DNA of 64,000 nucleotides from Atopsyche davidsoni (Eukaryota; Arthropoda; Insecta; Trichoptera; Hydrobiosidae): NCBI GenBank assembly GCA_022113835.1, contig JAILWY010000023.1, positions 8,556,001-8,620,000 on the forward strand, read 5' to 3'. This document shows positions 35,805-49,030 of this stretch, piece by piece. A program made the translations under genes and the position numbers. Position 1 is the stretch's first letter. Every line of letters begins with the position of its first letter. The notes beneath the pieces were generated by a model. That model had not been told where the DNA came from, ran no database searches, and saw only the letters and a list, made by a program, of their open reading frames with translations.

Positions 35805-37951
35805 CTGAAATGAAAAATAATTACACGGATTAGTAATCGAAGCCTAAGCGATAATAATAATAAAAAAACACAGCGGCGGAGGCACTCGCTCTACGTAAGA
35901 ATATTGTTAATATAACTTTATATTTGCTATAAAACTCTTTTTTTAATCTATAAAATATTTGTAATGTAATTTTACTACTAAGATTTACTGAGCTTTATGG
36001 TAAAAAAATAATTAAAGCCTGTGTATTATTTATATTTGGAGTAGATGAACATTACTAATGTAATTACTTTTTATAATAAAATAAAACCCGAAAACCAATT
36101 ATAATTCTATAAAAGTTATCAACAAAAAATTGGGGTTTCAATAATCCATGTTATAATTTTCTTTAAAAAATTATATATAAAGTTTTGAGACTCGACTTTA
36201 TTGCGGCAGTTTTTTGATGAGCGTTTGTGTTCTGAAACATTAAAAAAAGCATAACACAAAAATTGACAACATCGCATCGCAATTGAAAATATTCACTATC
36301 TTTTATTTGAATATTATACAAAATATTGTATTGGAATGGTGACTTAACATTTTAATACACATTAGCATTTAAAATGTTTTGTGAATAAGCAGAAACTTAA
36401 GAAATGTACAATTACGTTTTAATTATTTCAATCACATCTTGGTTCTTTTATGTTAGAAATATGACTTTAATAGAAACAATCACAGTAAAGAACACTGTAA
36501 TTTCAAATGAAATTTTAATGGACACATTTACATTACACATAATAAAAATAAAATAAATTTAAACTCATTGTGATTTGATTGAAAAAAGTCAATCGCTTTG
36601 TGAGAGAATTTTCATATCATTTGTAAGTCAAAAACTAATTTTCTCCGTACGGCAATACTAACGAGTTTGACCCATTACCTGGTAGTACACCATTAAATAT
36701 TCCCTAATAGCAAAATGTGTTCCAGGCATAGGGGATGTTTGTTCAACTTTTAATTACAAAAATGAGTAAAAAGATGTACTTTAAATAATTACATTTAAAA
36801 TTTATACTTAAATGACAATTATTAAGAAAAAAATAAACCCGATGATTGCACCAATTCAATATCTGAACTCTGTAATAAATAAAACTATGCCTTCCGATGA
36901 TGGAATTTATTTATAATTACCGCATGCTTTAACGTTGCATGTTTTACCAATGAGATGAACAGGGTCGCAAAGAAAGAAGGGGACATAAGAAAAAAAAATT
37001 GTTTTCTGAGAAATGTAACATTGAAAATGATGTAAATCACACACACATGGATACTATAGTTCTGATATTATTTCGTGTATATCTTTGTTTGTACTTTGTA
37101 TGGAGTTGAAAGATTGACCTCAAAAGTAGCCAGCAGAGACTTTTAAGATTTGGCTCTGGCGAAGAATATTAGAGAAACATTGAGTATATCATGCAGTAAT
37201 TAAAGTTCTTTGCAAAATACTCCAAAAAATGGATGAAAGGTCGATAGATCGTGTGATATTAAATGTATCAACCACACCTTAAACACGCCTTCCGAAATAA
37301 ACGAATCCTTCATATGTAGTATACAAATAAAAAAGTGATAACAGACTTTCGAGAAAGGTTAAATATGGAGCAGTAACTAATCATGAGTAATACTGCTACA
37401 CTCTAATAGAGGAGATACGCCAAATTAAGTAGATCGTTTAGGTTGGCCACCCCTGATATAAAGTATGATTATTTATTTTAATTTAACTGTTAAGTGTCAA
37501 TTTAATAATTGGTTATGACTTAAGAAGCAAAACTTGGTAGCCTTGTTCATCGGTTGAACCGTCGTGACTTAACGGACAGTTCGCCGTAGCGAAGCGAGCA
37601 TCGAACGCATCCGAGCTGAACGTCAGGGTAGGCTTGATCGAAGACTATCTGTACTGATACTGCATGGTGCAGTCAATTTTATTTCAAATTCATTATAAAC
37701 TCTCATTTCACATTGCACTTTTATAATTGATTAAATGTCTTGTTTGCCAGCCTAGCGGGTTTTTGCAGGGCATTGCCAATTGGAAATCACAACACTGAAA
37801 ACACGGCGCACCAGAAGCAGCGTTTATGTTATTGAAAGTGACTCTTGCAGAACCTATCCTTACGGGGCTGGCGGCTGGCGGGCCGGTCAGTCCCCGCGGT
37901 ATAACAGTATAACAGTAACCGTGAGGTGCGTGAACTTGCCCAGGCTGCAGC

Positions 37952-37979
37952 GGACACCGGACACCAGACACCGGACACC
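37952..37979 (+). repeat. 7-bp GC-rich satellite (GGACACC)n
   Basis: Four units of GGACACC, one with a substitution (AGACACC). Confidence 0.9.
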
Positions 37980-38653
37980 GGCGCGGTCTCACCTATATCT
38001 GCGGTGAGCTTAACACTCTCTTACATTTTAAAATAAATATTTTCTGAAAGTACAATAGTTTTTACGAATAAGTTAATATATGATATCAAAAAGACACATG
38101 TTAAATTCTCGTACTCTTTACTATAATCGAAGCACTTTGTAAAGTTAAAAGCTATTGACAATACTTTGGCTGTTCTATTAAATTATACATATGATACTTT
38201 CAAATATAATGACAGGTAATAGGTTATTTTCTAGACGTCGTTCAACATACATCAATTTACAATAGTATGATTTTTTAATATTAAATAACTAAATTTGAAA
38301 AAATTTGAACGTTTCAAAAATATAATTCATGAACACATAAATATTTTTAAAAAAAAATCGTAGCATTTATGTTCACGGTCCAATAAAAGATAATCGATCT
38401 GTACCCAGAAAAATATTTTTAACCAAAAGTAGTCGTTTGTGGTATTTCATTTATGGATCTTGTTAAAATGGAAATTTAATAGATAACTTTGAAAATGATA
38501 TTTTTCAAAGCTCAAAAAATATTAAACTGGTATTTGTAATACAGGAATGATTAAGAGTTTTAAATTCATCGTCCTAAAACCTTTAAAAAGAGCCATAAAG
38601 ATATTAAATAAAAGCGAACATATCTGAAATACCTAGTAGGTGTTCGGTAAGCA

Positions 38654-38909
38654 TCAAAATTCAATTCCCGCATTCCCGTGAGCACTCGGGGGCGGGGAGG
38701 GGGAAGCACTCCCGTGATAAAAAGCACGTCCGCTGTGAATTATGAAACACCTCTTAGAAGATACGCGGCATTTTTGCTCGCGCTCTAAATCTTGTAGATG
38801 CTTTAGGTTAGGGTTCCCGACAGACTTGCCGATGCTGAAGGCTCGGCGGACGGTGAGATCGCCACTCTTCATTTTGCCTGCGCAATGCTTCTTGACAAAT
38901 GCAGGACCA
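38654..38909 (-). other. Candidate coding exon of unknown gene
   Basis: A plausible acceptor (TTATTTTTGCAG ending at 38910) is followed by an open frame of about 84 codons to 38654. It begins GPAFVKKHCAGKMKSGDL and continues through VRRAFSIGKSVGNPN and KHLQDLEREQKC. Residue content looks like real protein, and the frame is open from the splice site across the internal ATG at 38870-38872. No strong donor is evident; GTGTTT near 38744 or GTCTGT near 38820 are possible but weak. It could be an alternative exon of the RNF144-like gene or part of another minus-strand gene. I do not recognise the protein. Confidence 0.35.
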
Positions 38910-39924
38910 CTGCAAAAATAACTCTAATTCGTTTGTAGCATTTGTATTTATTCCTGCCGTTTATCCGTATTTATAATCAAAACACGCAGTATTCGCATAG
39001 TAACAATCCTTGCAGGCAAATCGTAGCAACTAGCTCGTGGTTTGAAGTCTAGCCGTGGGTATCTAGGGGGAGGTAATATTGGATCATTATTACGTATCGT
39101 CACAGTCAATAGAGACTTCTTGAATGTACAATAAACTTCTTCTACCTAGACTTTTCCCACTGGAAATGCGGTCTCGCAAAAGAAACGATCGAGAATATTT
39201 AAACGTGTGCACTTGAACGAAAATGTGCACGACGCTTGAGCGCTGAGCTCGCAGCCTCGGGTATAAAGTATAATATATTATAAGTTACTTATCTTAAAAA
39301 GACGACGATACAATAATTCGTTGACGTACCAATGATACACCTTTTTTAAACAATAAAAATTATTTTAAGACATCGATTATTTTTTTTAAAATTTGGATCA
39401 TAACTTTTCTCTTATTACGACAAGAGTAATGCAATGAAGTCTAGATTTTAATAATAATTTCTGTCGGTTTAATGAACCTCATCAATTTAAACAATTTGAT
39501 TTCATGTCAGTGAACAAGTCTTATTGTTTCTGACAATAAAACGAGAGTTTTTTTTAATATGAATTTACTTTCAAATGAACCAATGCTCTTCACAAACGAG
39601 GGTTTTTCCCTATGCTTGATCATGCGATATAAATTTCGAAATCAATACAAGCATTTTTTCGCAAAGACTTTGTTATCGCTTTAATAAAATTGTCATAAAG
39701 CTATAAATGTATCAACTAAAGTATTCAGATATGTTTATGCCATTAATTACATAGTGTTATTGGGGTGAAATGATATTGATATCTAAGAGTTTGTTGTGGA
39801 AATAGAAAATAGCGACACGAGCGCAAAATATCGACATTGCAACCGCGTGCTTTGATAAATAATAAACAATCAAGGAGAAACGACCGAGGCGCAACTGTTC
39901 TACCGTTCATTATTGTTATTTTAG

Positions 39925-39992
39925 AATTCGATTTCTAAATTGATACTTATGGGCGCGAGTCAAAGTAATCTCCTGCCAAAAGCACCAACAAG
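39925..39992 (+). CDS. Candidate first coding exon with N-myristoylation-like start
   Basis: An acceptor TTATTGTTATTTTAG ends at 39924 and a donor CAAG|GTAAAG has GT at 39993-39994. Inside, ATG at 39949-39951 opens MGASQSNLLPKAPT with two bases of the next codon. Gly at position 2 and Ser at position 6 fit the N-myristoyltransferase consensus, so the product could be a membrane-anchored protein. No matching second exon was found: joining to 42353-42398 gives a stop after five codons. The gene is unidentified and the exon rests on splice-site quality and the start motif only. Confidence 0.33.
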
Positions 39993-40179
39993 GTAAAGTA
40001 AGACTCACTAGTCTATGTCCGCACTGAACATGAACTCTAACGTATTACTGCTTTAGGACCCTAATATATTACATTAATTTTTGTCTTGTTTTGTAGATTG
40101 ATAAGTATAAGATGTTTTCTACCTCTTTTTAATTACAATTATTTTTTATTTAATTATTAACAAGTATCGTAATACTAAA

Positions 40180-40191
40180 GGGGGGGGGGGG
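40180..40191 (+). repeat. Homopolymer of 12 G
   Basis: A G12 run in AT-rich DNA. Confidence 0.95.
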
Positions 40192-40937
40192 TTATAAATG
40201 CATAAAAGAAAAACAAAAAAAATTTTTTTTATGAAAATGGTAAAACACAATAAAAATGTATTTAGTTCAATACAAAATTATACATAATTCAAAAAAAATA
40301 ATTAATCGATTGTTGCGATTTATTAAGCTTTCACTTTTAAGATATATATAATGAAGTCAAAACTCGATCATAATAGAATCGAGATAATCGATCAAAATTA
40401 AACTATAAAATAATTACCATGACTGCAGTCAATTATGCGTTGAGGAAATAAAAAAAAACTGGATTAGACAGTCTTTGGAAAACATTCGACTGACCCAGGC
40501 CAACTGGTCGCGCCCAAGGTGTTGGATTATTCTAACATCGGTTGGTTGACAGTGTGACGCAGTCACTTCCGCGTCACTGAGGATGATGCAGCTGAATGCG
40601 CATTAGCATTCCAATGATTTAAATGGCAAGTGCCTCGATTTATCATGTGGCGAAACGGAGAACCTTTTCTTTCAGTTGAATAACATAAATTGTTGGTGTT
40701 TGCATCGACTAGCATATGTTCACTCACGGAAAAATCTTCCTTGTTTACTTTTTAATTTCTTGACAAATACCAGAAAATGTACAAAAAAAATCCAGATTAT
40801 CAGGATTCTTTCTGGAATATTCTCATCCAAAAAGCAACAAGTTATTTTCCACCGTTTTAGACTTATTTTATAGATAAGCATATTATTTAAAAAAAAACTT
40901 TTAATGTAACATGCAGTTGTAAGACTACGCCCGCACA

Positions 40938-40970
40938 TAGCTTATTAAACTCACTGAGTTCAATAAGCTA
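40938..40970. repeat. 16-bp inverted repeat
   Basis: TAGCTTATTAAACTCA (40938-40953) pairs with 40955-40970 with one mismatch and a one-base centre. Confidence 0.9.
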
Positions 40971-42352
40971 TACAAAAAAATACGATTCATTAATTTTAAT
41001 ACATTTTAAAATGGTCTAACAAACTATTTTTAATTTAGAGTTTTAAAAAAAGTCATTTTATTTCTTTGCATGCGGCAGTCCAGATTATTGTGAGTAGATT
41101 GTGATTAAATTATTATAAATCATGGTCAGAAAATTAATGTTTATGTGTACACAAGGCGGAACTAAAATCTCTAAGTGCGCTGTCACAATTCATTTTTATC
41201 GCTCTAGCGAAAACTTGAGCTTTGCATAATGACAGCATCGCATGATATTTATGTGGTGTCATCCGTGTTCAGTGTTGTCCACTATCGCTGAGAATCACAT
41301 CCTTCATTATCGAACCGGTGAAATCAAATGGTGAGACAGCGCACTAATCGGCTTACAATTACATCACATACTTTGAGCTTAATCTGTTCTAGGTATTTAA
41401 GAGTGAAAATTTTCAACGTAAATATACTAAACTGAGTTTTACATGCCAATATTCTGATGTTACCCAACGTTTTACCTAACTAATGATTATAATTTTTCAT
41501 TAATTTTGAAAAAACCTTGATTTAATATTTATTTAAAAATCTAAATCTATTGGAAGGTCCTATTAAACCCATCGCAAAAATTTAGAAATCCAATTAGTTT
41601 GAAAGAAATCACTGAAAATTATTTAGGTTTATAAGTCGAATTCAATCGCATGCGGTCGCACAGTGAGTCAGATCTATGTTAAGTTTTGTTTCATGTGTCT
41701 GTGATGATATCATAGTTGAAACGTAAATAATAATTTTAAAAAAAGCATGCGATTTTATTAATTTACATAAGCCTGTTTTAGCAAATGACCAAGAGCACTG
41801 CATAAGGCGGAAAGGTTATTTCTTGTTTAAGTATCAATAATGCACAAAGAGAGAAAATTATAATTTTTTAAATTATAATCATGGAAAATTGAAACCTATT
41901 GTCAAGAGGAACAATACAATAATTCGAAGTGAGCGATGGCACCTCTCATCAACCAAAGGTATAGGGGGAGGTCAAGAGTACGTTCGGTATAAATAAATAT
42001 TCACAGTTCCTGCTTGCATGTTTATTTCTCGCCTCGTTACGCGGCCGATGAGCTCGCGAGGCAACAATCTTTTATAATATGAAAAATTTTAAATGCACCG
42101 AGAAAATTATAAAAACGTATTTTAAAAAAACTGAACGAACGATATTTATTATAATTAAACCAAGCACTTGTGCAGTTGTACTGATTGGATAACTTGTACT
42201 AGTATGTTCCGGTTTACGGGTACGGGTATATTTTCGCAAGTCATCAAATATTTCTAATGGCCTACGTACCATAGGCTCTATATAATAATATTGTTGTTTT
42301 CTAGTGTCTGCTTATATAGTATATCAATGTTAACGTTCTTATCATTTTGTAG

Positions 42353-42398
42353 CACGGCGGGCGAGTGAAGCTAGCTACCGTGACACGACAGTCAGCAG
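42353..42398 (+). other. Candidate non-coding exon, plus strand
   Basis: An acceptor TTATCATTTTGTAG ends at 42352 and a strong donor CAG|GTGAGT has GT at 42399-42400. The 46-nt GC-richer segment has a stop in the frame that would follow the 39992 exon, so it is more likely untranslated or part of a different transcript. Confidence 0.3.
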
Positions 42399-44985
42399 GT
42401 GAGTTTTAAAACCTTTCGTTGTGCGTTTTCTCGTTGTTTAGCGTGTACCGTCTACAACATATTGTAATTTTCATAGTAACACTTTCAAATTCCACTTAAT
42501 ATAAGAGTATTAAAAATATTTTAATGATAAAAAAATAATAGTACTAAAACGAAGATACTTAGATCGCCTACCTTTTTATTAAAATTATTTGCAAAAACAT
42601 GTCTAAGATGGTTCTTTTTTATACTTTTACAGAATTTTGAATATGTAGGTAAGAACCTGACAGGCTATGGAACGCACAGGGCCATCGAGCCATACTTAAC
42701 CATGATCCTTTTTTGTGAATCTAATATCAAAATAGGGCTGAACTACATTGTCTTTTATATATATTTTTAATTAAAAAATATGCATGGAGTTTTATTTATA
42801 ATTTGTGAAATTAAATAAATAATGTCAATATTGCTGTTTTAAAATTAGTGGTTTCAAAATGGAGGACTTTGAGTTACCTTGGGATTAAAAAAATGTTTTT
42901 TCCTCATGAAGCCAGTGCCAACACTAACATTGAGCAACAAAGCCGCAGGGCCCTCGGCGAGTGAGATACCCCGATGTCGAGGCAGGACCGCCAATACTGA
43001 GCCCCGCGCTCGAGACCAGGATGTGGACAAGGTTAAATCGATTGATATTGGCAAAGTGTATTGGCTGGGTCAACTACACCGCACGGAGAATCCATAAGCT
43101 ATCAATAAAGTATTTTAAAAAAACTACCATTAATGAAAACGCGCAAGAAGGCTGCAGTTACGGTGGCTTCGGATCAGTCACAGGCTGCGGCGAGCACAAA
43201 GGGTCGCTGAACTCGGGCGTTCTGTTTAGCCAAAGATCAAACGATCAAAACAATATTGTAAACACACGATACGATAGAAAATTTTTCAACGGTTTTTCTT
43301 GTAAAAAATCAAACCGGGAATTTTGCCAGTTGTTTTATTTACGTATTGTTAAATCGATAGACATCTATGGGAGGTTGATGAGGATTGTAGGGAGTACTTT
43401 TTCTTTCGAAAATTAGCCGTAAGAAGTATGTTTTTTTTTAAGTTTATGTTTCCACATTCTTTAAAATCGAGATTTCTACGGAGCACATACATACACGCGG
43501 CCATTACTTTCGCGGCGGGCGTTCTTGACTACGAGGGAGTACTGTTCATAGTAACCAAGCCACCGAGAAACTTGCAATGTCCCAACGGATTCGCTTCATT
43601 GTTGATAACTAACAAGTCCTTATAATTATCAAGCGCGAGAGGTACCCTATGTCTCTACAGAGAAAACCACAAGGTTTGTGAGTACCTCGATTCTAATTTC
43701 CTAAGCCGTGAGCTGACCTTTTATAGATCTTGAGCCTCCCCATGTGTTCTCTGATGACTCGGGAGAAGGGGCTATTTTAGTTAAAACTATACGCTGATCA
43801 GAAAAAAAGCGTTTCTTGGCTCCCTCATAACGTTTAGAGATAAATTCGCAAGAGGTATATTATTGAAGAAGCCTAGAACATCTGCAATGACAGACATGAA
43901 GGTCTTTGATGTGCTAAAAAAAAAGGAAGCAATATATAATATATATTCTATAGGATCTATTGAATATTTGATAATTGTCAGATAAACAAACGACTATTAC
44001 AAACAAACAATATTTGTCTTTACCACAGGAACATTAGGTGTTTCACCACAAAACTGTGCGGTATAAAGAAAAAGACTGTAATAACTTGCAACTGAGTAGT
44101 TGCCGCATTCATTTGGTCACAGCGGATCAACGTGGTTACAATTAGTTTCAACAAGCTACGTAGTTTTTTTTTTAAATATTTTATTACATCATTGACAAAC
44201 AAGTTCAACATGACGGATTTGTAAAAATGACCCAAATTATATAAAATAATACAATTTCGCTTTGATCGCAATTTAAGACTGAGAACGCTGCGAATATTGT
44301 AGATTAATGGTTTTATGTTTATTGTCCGTTTAGTTCCCGCGGTGGCGCAGCCGGCCACTCGGCCTGGCAGTTATTCAAAATGCACGAATAGGTTTTTTAC
44401 TCTCGTTTCCGTTAACTGAAACGCTGGCCAAAACAGAAACTTTAATAACAGATGAGTAATAATTTAGTCTCGTTAGAAACATTAATGTGTGCTGAATCGC
44501 ACGGGAGATTCCATGAACATTGGTAATCTTTTTGTCACTTTTTTTTATAATTTTGCTTTGTGTAATGACCCCTTACTTCTACAGCCATAGATCCGCACTT
44601 ACTATTTTCGTTGCTACAATCTTGCGCACTATGTCCAACTTCTAACGAACAAAAAATAAACAGCCTGAAATTTCAAGTTTTTTTACGTGTTAAAAATTAA
44701 TTAGGTTATTATGACATTTTTTACTTACGCATGTCAGCTAATCTGATATTGCGCGACGAAACTCGCACAATCATAATTTATTTACAGTGTGTGATATGAT
44801 CGAAAAAAATCCGGCGTATTATGTAATATCTATTATTTAGGAAGCGAGTTCTCATTTGTGTTTTTTTTTAACATTTATAATTTTTTTTAAATATATTAAA
44901 ATTATCTGTATTGACACATTTTAAAACTGTAAATATGGAGTAATCACCTAAACAAATCTAAATATTATAAATAAAATACTTAAGT

Positions 44986-45051
44986 ATTTTATTTAAAATA
45001 TTAAAACGGAATTCCACCAAGTACTCTCTGTCAAGAATATTGATTACTTCA
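44986..45051 (+). repeat. Dispersed repeat, copy 2 of 2
   Basis: Matches 24547-24612 at about 60 of 66 positions in the same orientation. Confidence 0.7.
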
Positions 45052-46804
45052 GAAATCTGCTATAAAGAAGCTACCGTACACGGTCCTGATGACAGACCGT
45101 TACCACCAATATGCACCATCGGTTTGAGAGTATAGGATGATCACGAGAGCTCCATAGGAGAGAAAGTTTAAACTGCCAATGCGCGCTGACCAGGCGACGC
45201 AGACAGAGACAGAAAGCACCAGCCGGTCATAGCTTCAGCAGAATGCCTCACCTTACCGATTTACTTGTCAGCTAGAACGGCTGGATGAGCCCTGTAGCAG
45301 GACCATCAAGCCTAGAACGATGTTTCTTTCAACATTATTACCGCGGGAGAAATGCATTTAAGACAAAAAGAATCAACAAACTATAAGAAAATATAAGTTG
45401 AAGGTACTGTTTTAAAATATAAACCTTACTGTATAGATTAATTTTATTATTAATGTTAATCGAGTTTTTACAAGACGGTTCTTGACAAGTGGGAAAACAA
45501 TCATAGATTAGTCCCGGAACATGCAACCTTTGAGCCGTTTTTGAAGGAATCTTTAAATATTTAAATTTTATGTATGGTATATATCCCCTGATCCTGATTC
45601 ACTTATTTTTTGTATTAGTGCGTTTGGTAAGGGACATTGCCGCACAGCACACAGTGACAATACGCCCGATGGAGTGTTAATAAGTGGCTGCTAATAACGT
45701 TGTCGGATGTAGAGTACTCGCATGAAAGGCTTTTGAGAACTCGTCAGATAGTGTATCGATAATGAAAGTGGTCAGTCGGTCTCGAAGACGGCCAGGGCCG
45801 GACGGCGTGCGGGCATCTCAAACTCTCCAGGTCTTGTGCAATGCCTGCCATAGGCAAATATGTGGGTTTGTAGAGCGACTGTACCGTGCATGTAGGTATT
45901 GCTTATACTTTATATATTACTAGAAAAAAAACATGTTTCACAGATCTTAATATAAAGCAATAGAAATACTAGATAAACCCAGTTTTAAATGTGAATGTGC
46001 ACATCACACAACCGGAGCAGAGCTGATGAATATTATCATAAATACACATTTATTATATTATTTATAAAAAAACTGCTAAAATGAGAATATTTTAATTAAT
46101 AATATATAATGGATACGTTTAAATAATTGGTTGTTGACTTGCCATAGTTACCAGAAGTAAATTATAGATTATGGTAATAAACAATCGAAATTCCATATAA
46201 GTATTAAAAAAGTGGACGTGTGGAATAAACAACCACATTCAGCAATTAAAATAAGATTTTTAAAAATAATTATCACAAAAAACAACCAATTTTATAAGCA
46301 TATATATTGTTTCCTCATTTACTTAATTTTCCAGCTACAACGACTCTGCTCTGAGGGTGACATGTGATAAATTACGACGTCGAACTATATTTTGCAGATA
46401 TTTATTTACTGGTGTTGATCGATATCAAAGTTCGGAGGGATAGAGGTCAATTGTTTCTATTTAATTAAGTTTATTAAGGTCAATACATGCCCCGTAGTTG
46501 ATAAAAACCATGAATTGATGTCGCATGCACGATTGACACACTGAACAACAGCATGCGGGTGAGTCTACACACGTTACAGCAACACTCATCGCAGTCGTCA
46601 ATTAATGTCTCAGGAGAATAAAGGAATTTTCTTTGGACGAGACAAATATATCGTAACACACGTTGGAGTTGTATTGCTGCACCCAAAAATAGAAAGATTA
46701 TTTAAGTTTATGACATGAATAAGCTTGAGTGATAGTTGAAGTCAAATCAAATATACGAATGAGTGTTTTATTACGGTAAAATAAGATATTTGATGAGTAT
46801 ATAG

Positions 46805-47077
46805 CATAGGTTCTCAACCTTTTATTTACCACCGCCCCCTTGACAAAAAAAGTATATCCAACGCCCCCCTTTGCGCAACAAATAGTTAAAATTTTATTTC
46901 TGTATATTATTAATTGCTGCCCAGGTAACAAAAAAACGTTTTTGATCATTTTCTCGTTTTTTGTGAAAAATCTACTACACAAATCAAAAAAATTTAAATG
47001 CAAAAAGTTCATTCATTTTCCCTTGGAAAGCTCCAGCGCCCACTGGAGGGCGGTTCCGCCCCCGTTGGGAACCTATG
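46805..47077. mobile_element. hAT-type MITE, 273 bp
   Basis: The ends CATAGGTTCTCAAC and GTTGGGAACCTATG are inverted repeats with one mismatch. An exact 8-bp target duplication, GTATATAG, flanks the element at 46797-46804 and 47078-47085. An 8-bp duplication with such ends is typical of hAT transposons. There is no transposase, so it depends on an element elsewhere. The C-rich interior (GCCCCCT and GCGCCC blocks) stands out from the flanks. The exact target copies suggest a fairly recent insertion. Confidence 0.9.
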
Positions 47078-48984
47078 GTATATAGTATAAGACAGGTGTA
47101 GGAAATATGAGGGTGGTCTTTGAAAAATATATAAATAATTTTTGTATTTTGCAATAACTCTTATTGATAAAGCTCACAATGGCATTCCAGTTACCCAACG
47201 CAATCTTAATTGTTACCAATAAAAACATACCGATAGTAAAAATACAAATGTAAAAAAATATTTAAGCTTAATTCAAACTAATTTCAGATGAAAAGCTTAT
47301 GCTATTCATTTGAAAAGTTAACCCCTTAACACTATTGATATTTTTGATACAAGTATGATTTATTTGTATTTGTATTTAATTTATATTTATGTCAAGGCCT
47401 GCTTTAAGTATTGTCAATATTTATTAATTTTGAACAATTCGTTTGCTTGTATTATTATTTCAATGTTTTATTTTTTATTTTATATTCCTAAGTGCAAAAT
47501 TATGAGTTGTGTTGTTAAATTGTATGTGAATTTGTTTAATAAGCAAATAAAAAAGTTTGTCGTCTTAGCATACATTTTTCAACCATTGCATATGTTATTT
47601 ATTCATTGCTACTCTGAAAGTTTGCTCCAAGGTAGGAAGGTAAATACATATCCTTTTAAACATGATTACAACAAAATATGATATATTACCATATAAATAT
47701 ATAGTTTCTGATTATTTCGTATGTAGTTTTAAGTATAATAATAACAACATACCGGAAACGAAAAAATTGGATTTTGAAATGTGTTTCTTAAATAAACAAA
47801 ATAAGTGTTTTGCTTGCCACCGAACGTTCAGCTCGGCGGGCATATTCGTGCAAATGAAGCAATTCTCCTCGGCTCGACTTAAGAAAACCAACAATCCACA
47901 GACATGCAACAAATTATTTTATTTGACTTTGTAATTATTTGGCAGATAACGTTTGAAAATGTTGTAAACACCCACACAGTTTCAAAACATAGCCCTACCG
48001 CACGGTCTGCATTAGCGAGATAATGTATTACACCTGCACAGCGACTTTATAAATAAATTCTTTAAAAAAACAAAGTGATGAAATCACATCACGTTTCCGC
48101 TGTCTTTGCCTTTTATGTGCGTTGCGCAGTCATTTGGATAGCCTACGTTGGCTAATGCTTCAATTTCCGTTTACATTACAAGAGCGAAACATTTTCACCG
48201 TGGAGCTAAACATAAATAAAAAAATAATTGACACAAAGTATATTTAAAGACCTAAAATCACGTCTACAATAACAAGTTCGTACAAAATGAGTATAGAGTG
48301 AATATCAAAACTGGCTATGCAAAAACATACTTCAGAGCATAGTCGGAGTCATTGCTCAACAGAATTGAACGGTCAGTGTACAAAGGGCTTGCGCGTCATT
48401 CGCTTATTTCAACTATCCTAAAACCGAGAATTTCACAACCGAGTAGTTTGTAGTTCTGTTACAGTTTTCTAAAGAAGGAAAGTTTCGCATTTAATTAACA
48501 AAAAACTAAATATTCATTAGAATGTTGAAACGGAACTCGATAACTGTCTTAGAATATCTAGAAATGTCAAAGGCGGCGGGGCCCGGGAACGGCCCCAGTC
48601 GATTGTCAAGTCACCGCATTAGCTCAAATTTAGCGCGATCTATGATTTTGAAAAATACACGAAATTTGTTGAAACTTAAGAACGTACCGCCGCTTTTGAT
48701 AGACAAAATAAAAAGTCGATAATTCAATGAATCAGAGTTTCTCGGGTGTTAAGCCGGTTGACTATTTTTGTCATCCCCGAATATGACTCCAATATTAGGC
48801 CCGAAACGTCGAAAGAAAAAAAAAAAAGAGCAGCTTAACACTTAAGAATCTCCAAAATCATCGAATAAGAACGGTCGGAAAACCTACGAACGTACACTCT
48901 ATCCGCGACCGCGCGGCTCGGCGAGCAGAGCCGCGAGATGTCGAGTCTTCCATCGGAGCGCGCGGCGCCTCGTGGAAAGTGAAA

Positions 48985-49030
48985 GTGCCAGTGCCGGTGC
49001 CGGTGCCGGTGCCAGTGCCAGTGCCAGTGC
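48985..49030 (+). repeat. Hexanucleotide repeat (GTGCCR)n
   Basis: Seven units of GTGCCA or GTGCCG and a partial eighth. Confidence 0.95.

Larger units (their letters stand above)
35805..46796. other. AT-rich intron or intergenic DNA with scattered candidate exons
   Basis: Most of this stretch shows no gene. Candidate exons at 38654-38909 (minus), 39925-39992 (plus) and 42353-42398 (plus) are listed separately. GC-richer patches near 37800-37990, 42900-43220 and 45050-45300 have no recognised family. Confidence 0.4.

Noticed and set aside
42879..43416. Open frames over a GC-richer patch (PSASEIPRCRGRTANTEPRA and another frame)
   Set aside because: Could be an old repeat fragment, but no family was recognised and no splice sites or boundaries were found.
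48522..48722. 66-codon plus-strand frame (MLKRNSITVLEYLEMSKAAG and on)
   Set aside because: Composition is somewhat protein-like, but no splice donor, domain or homolog was recognised. It may be chance.
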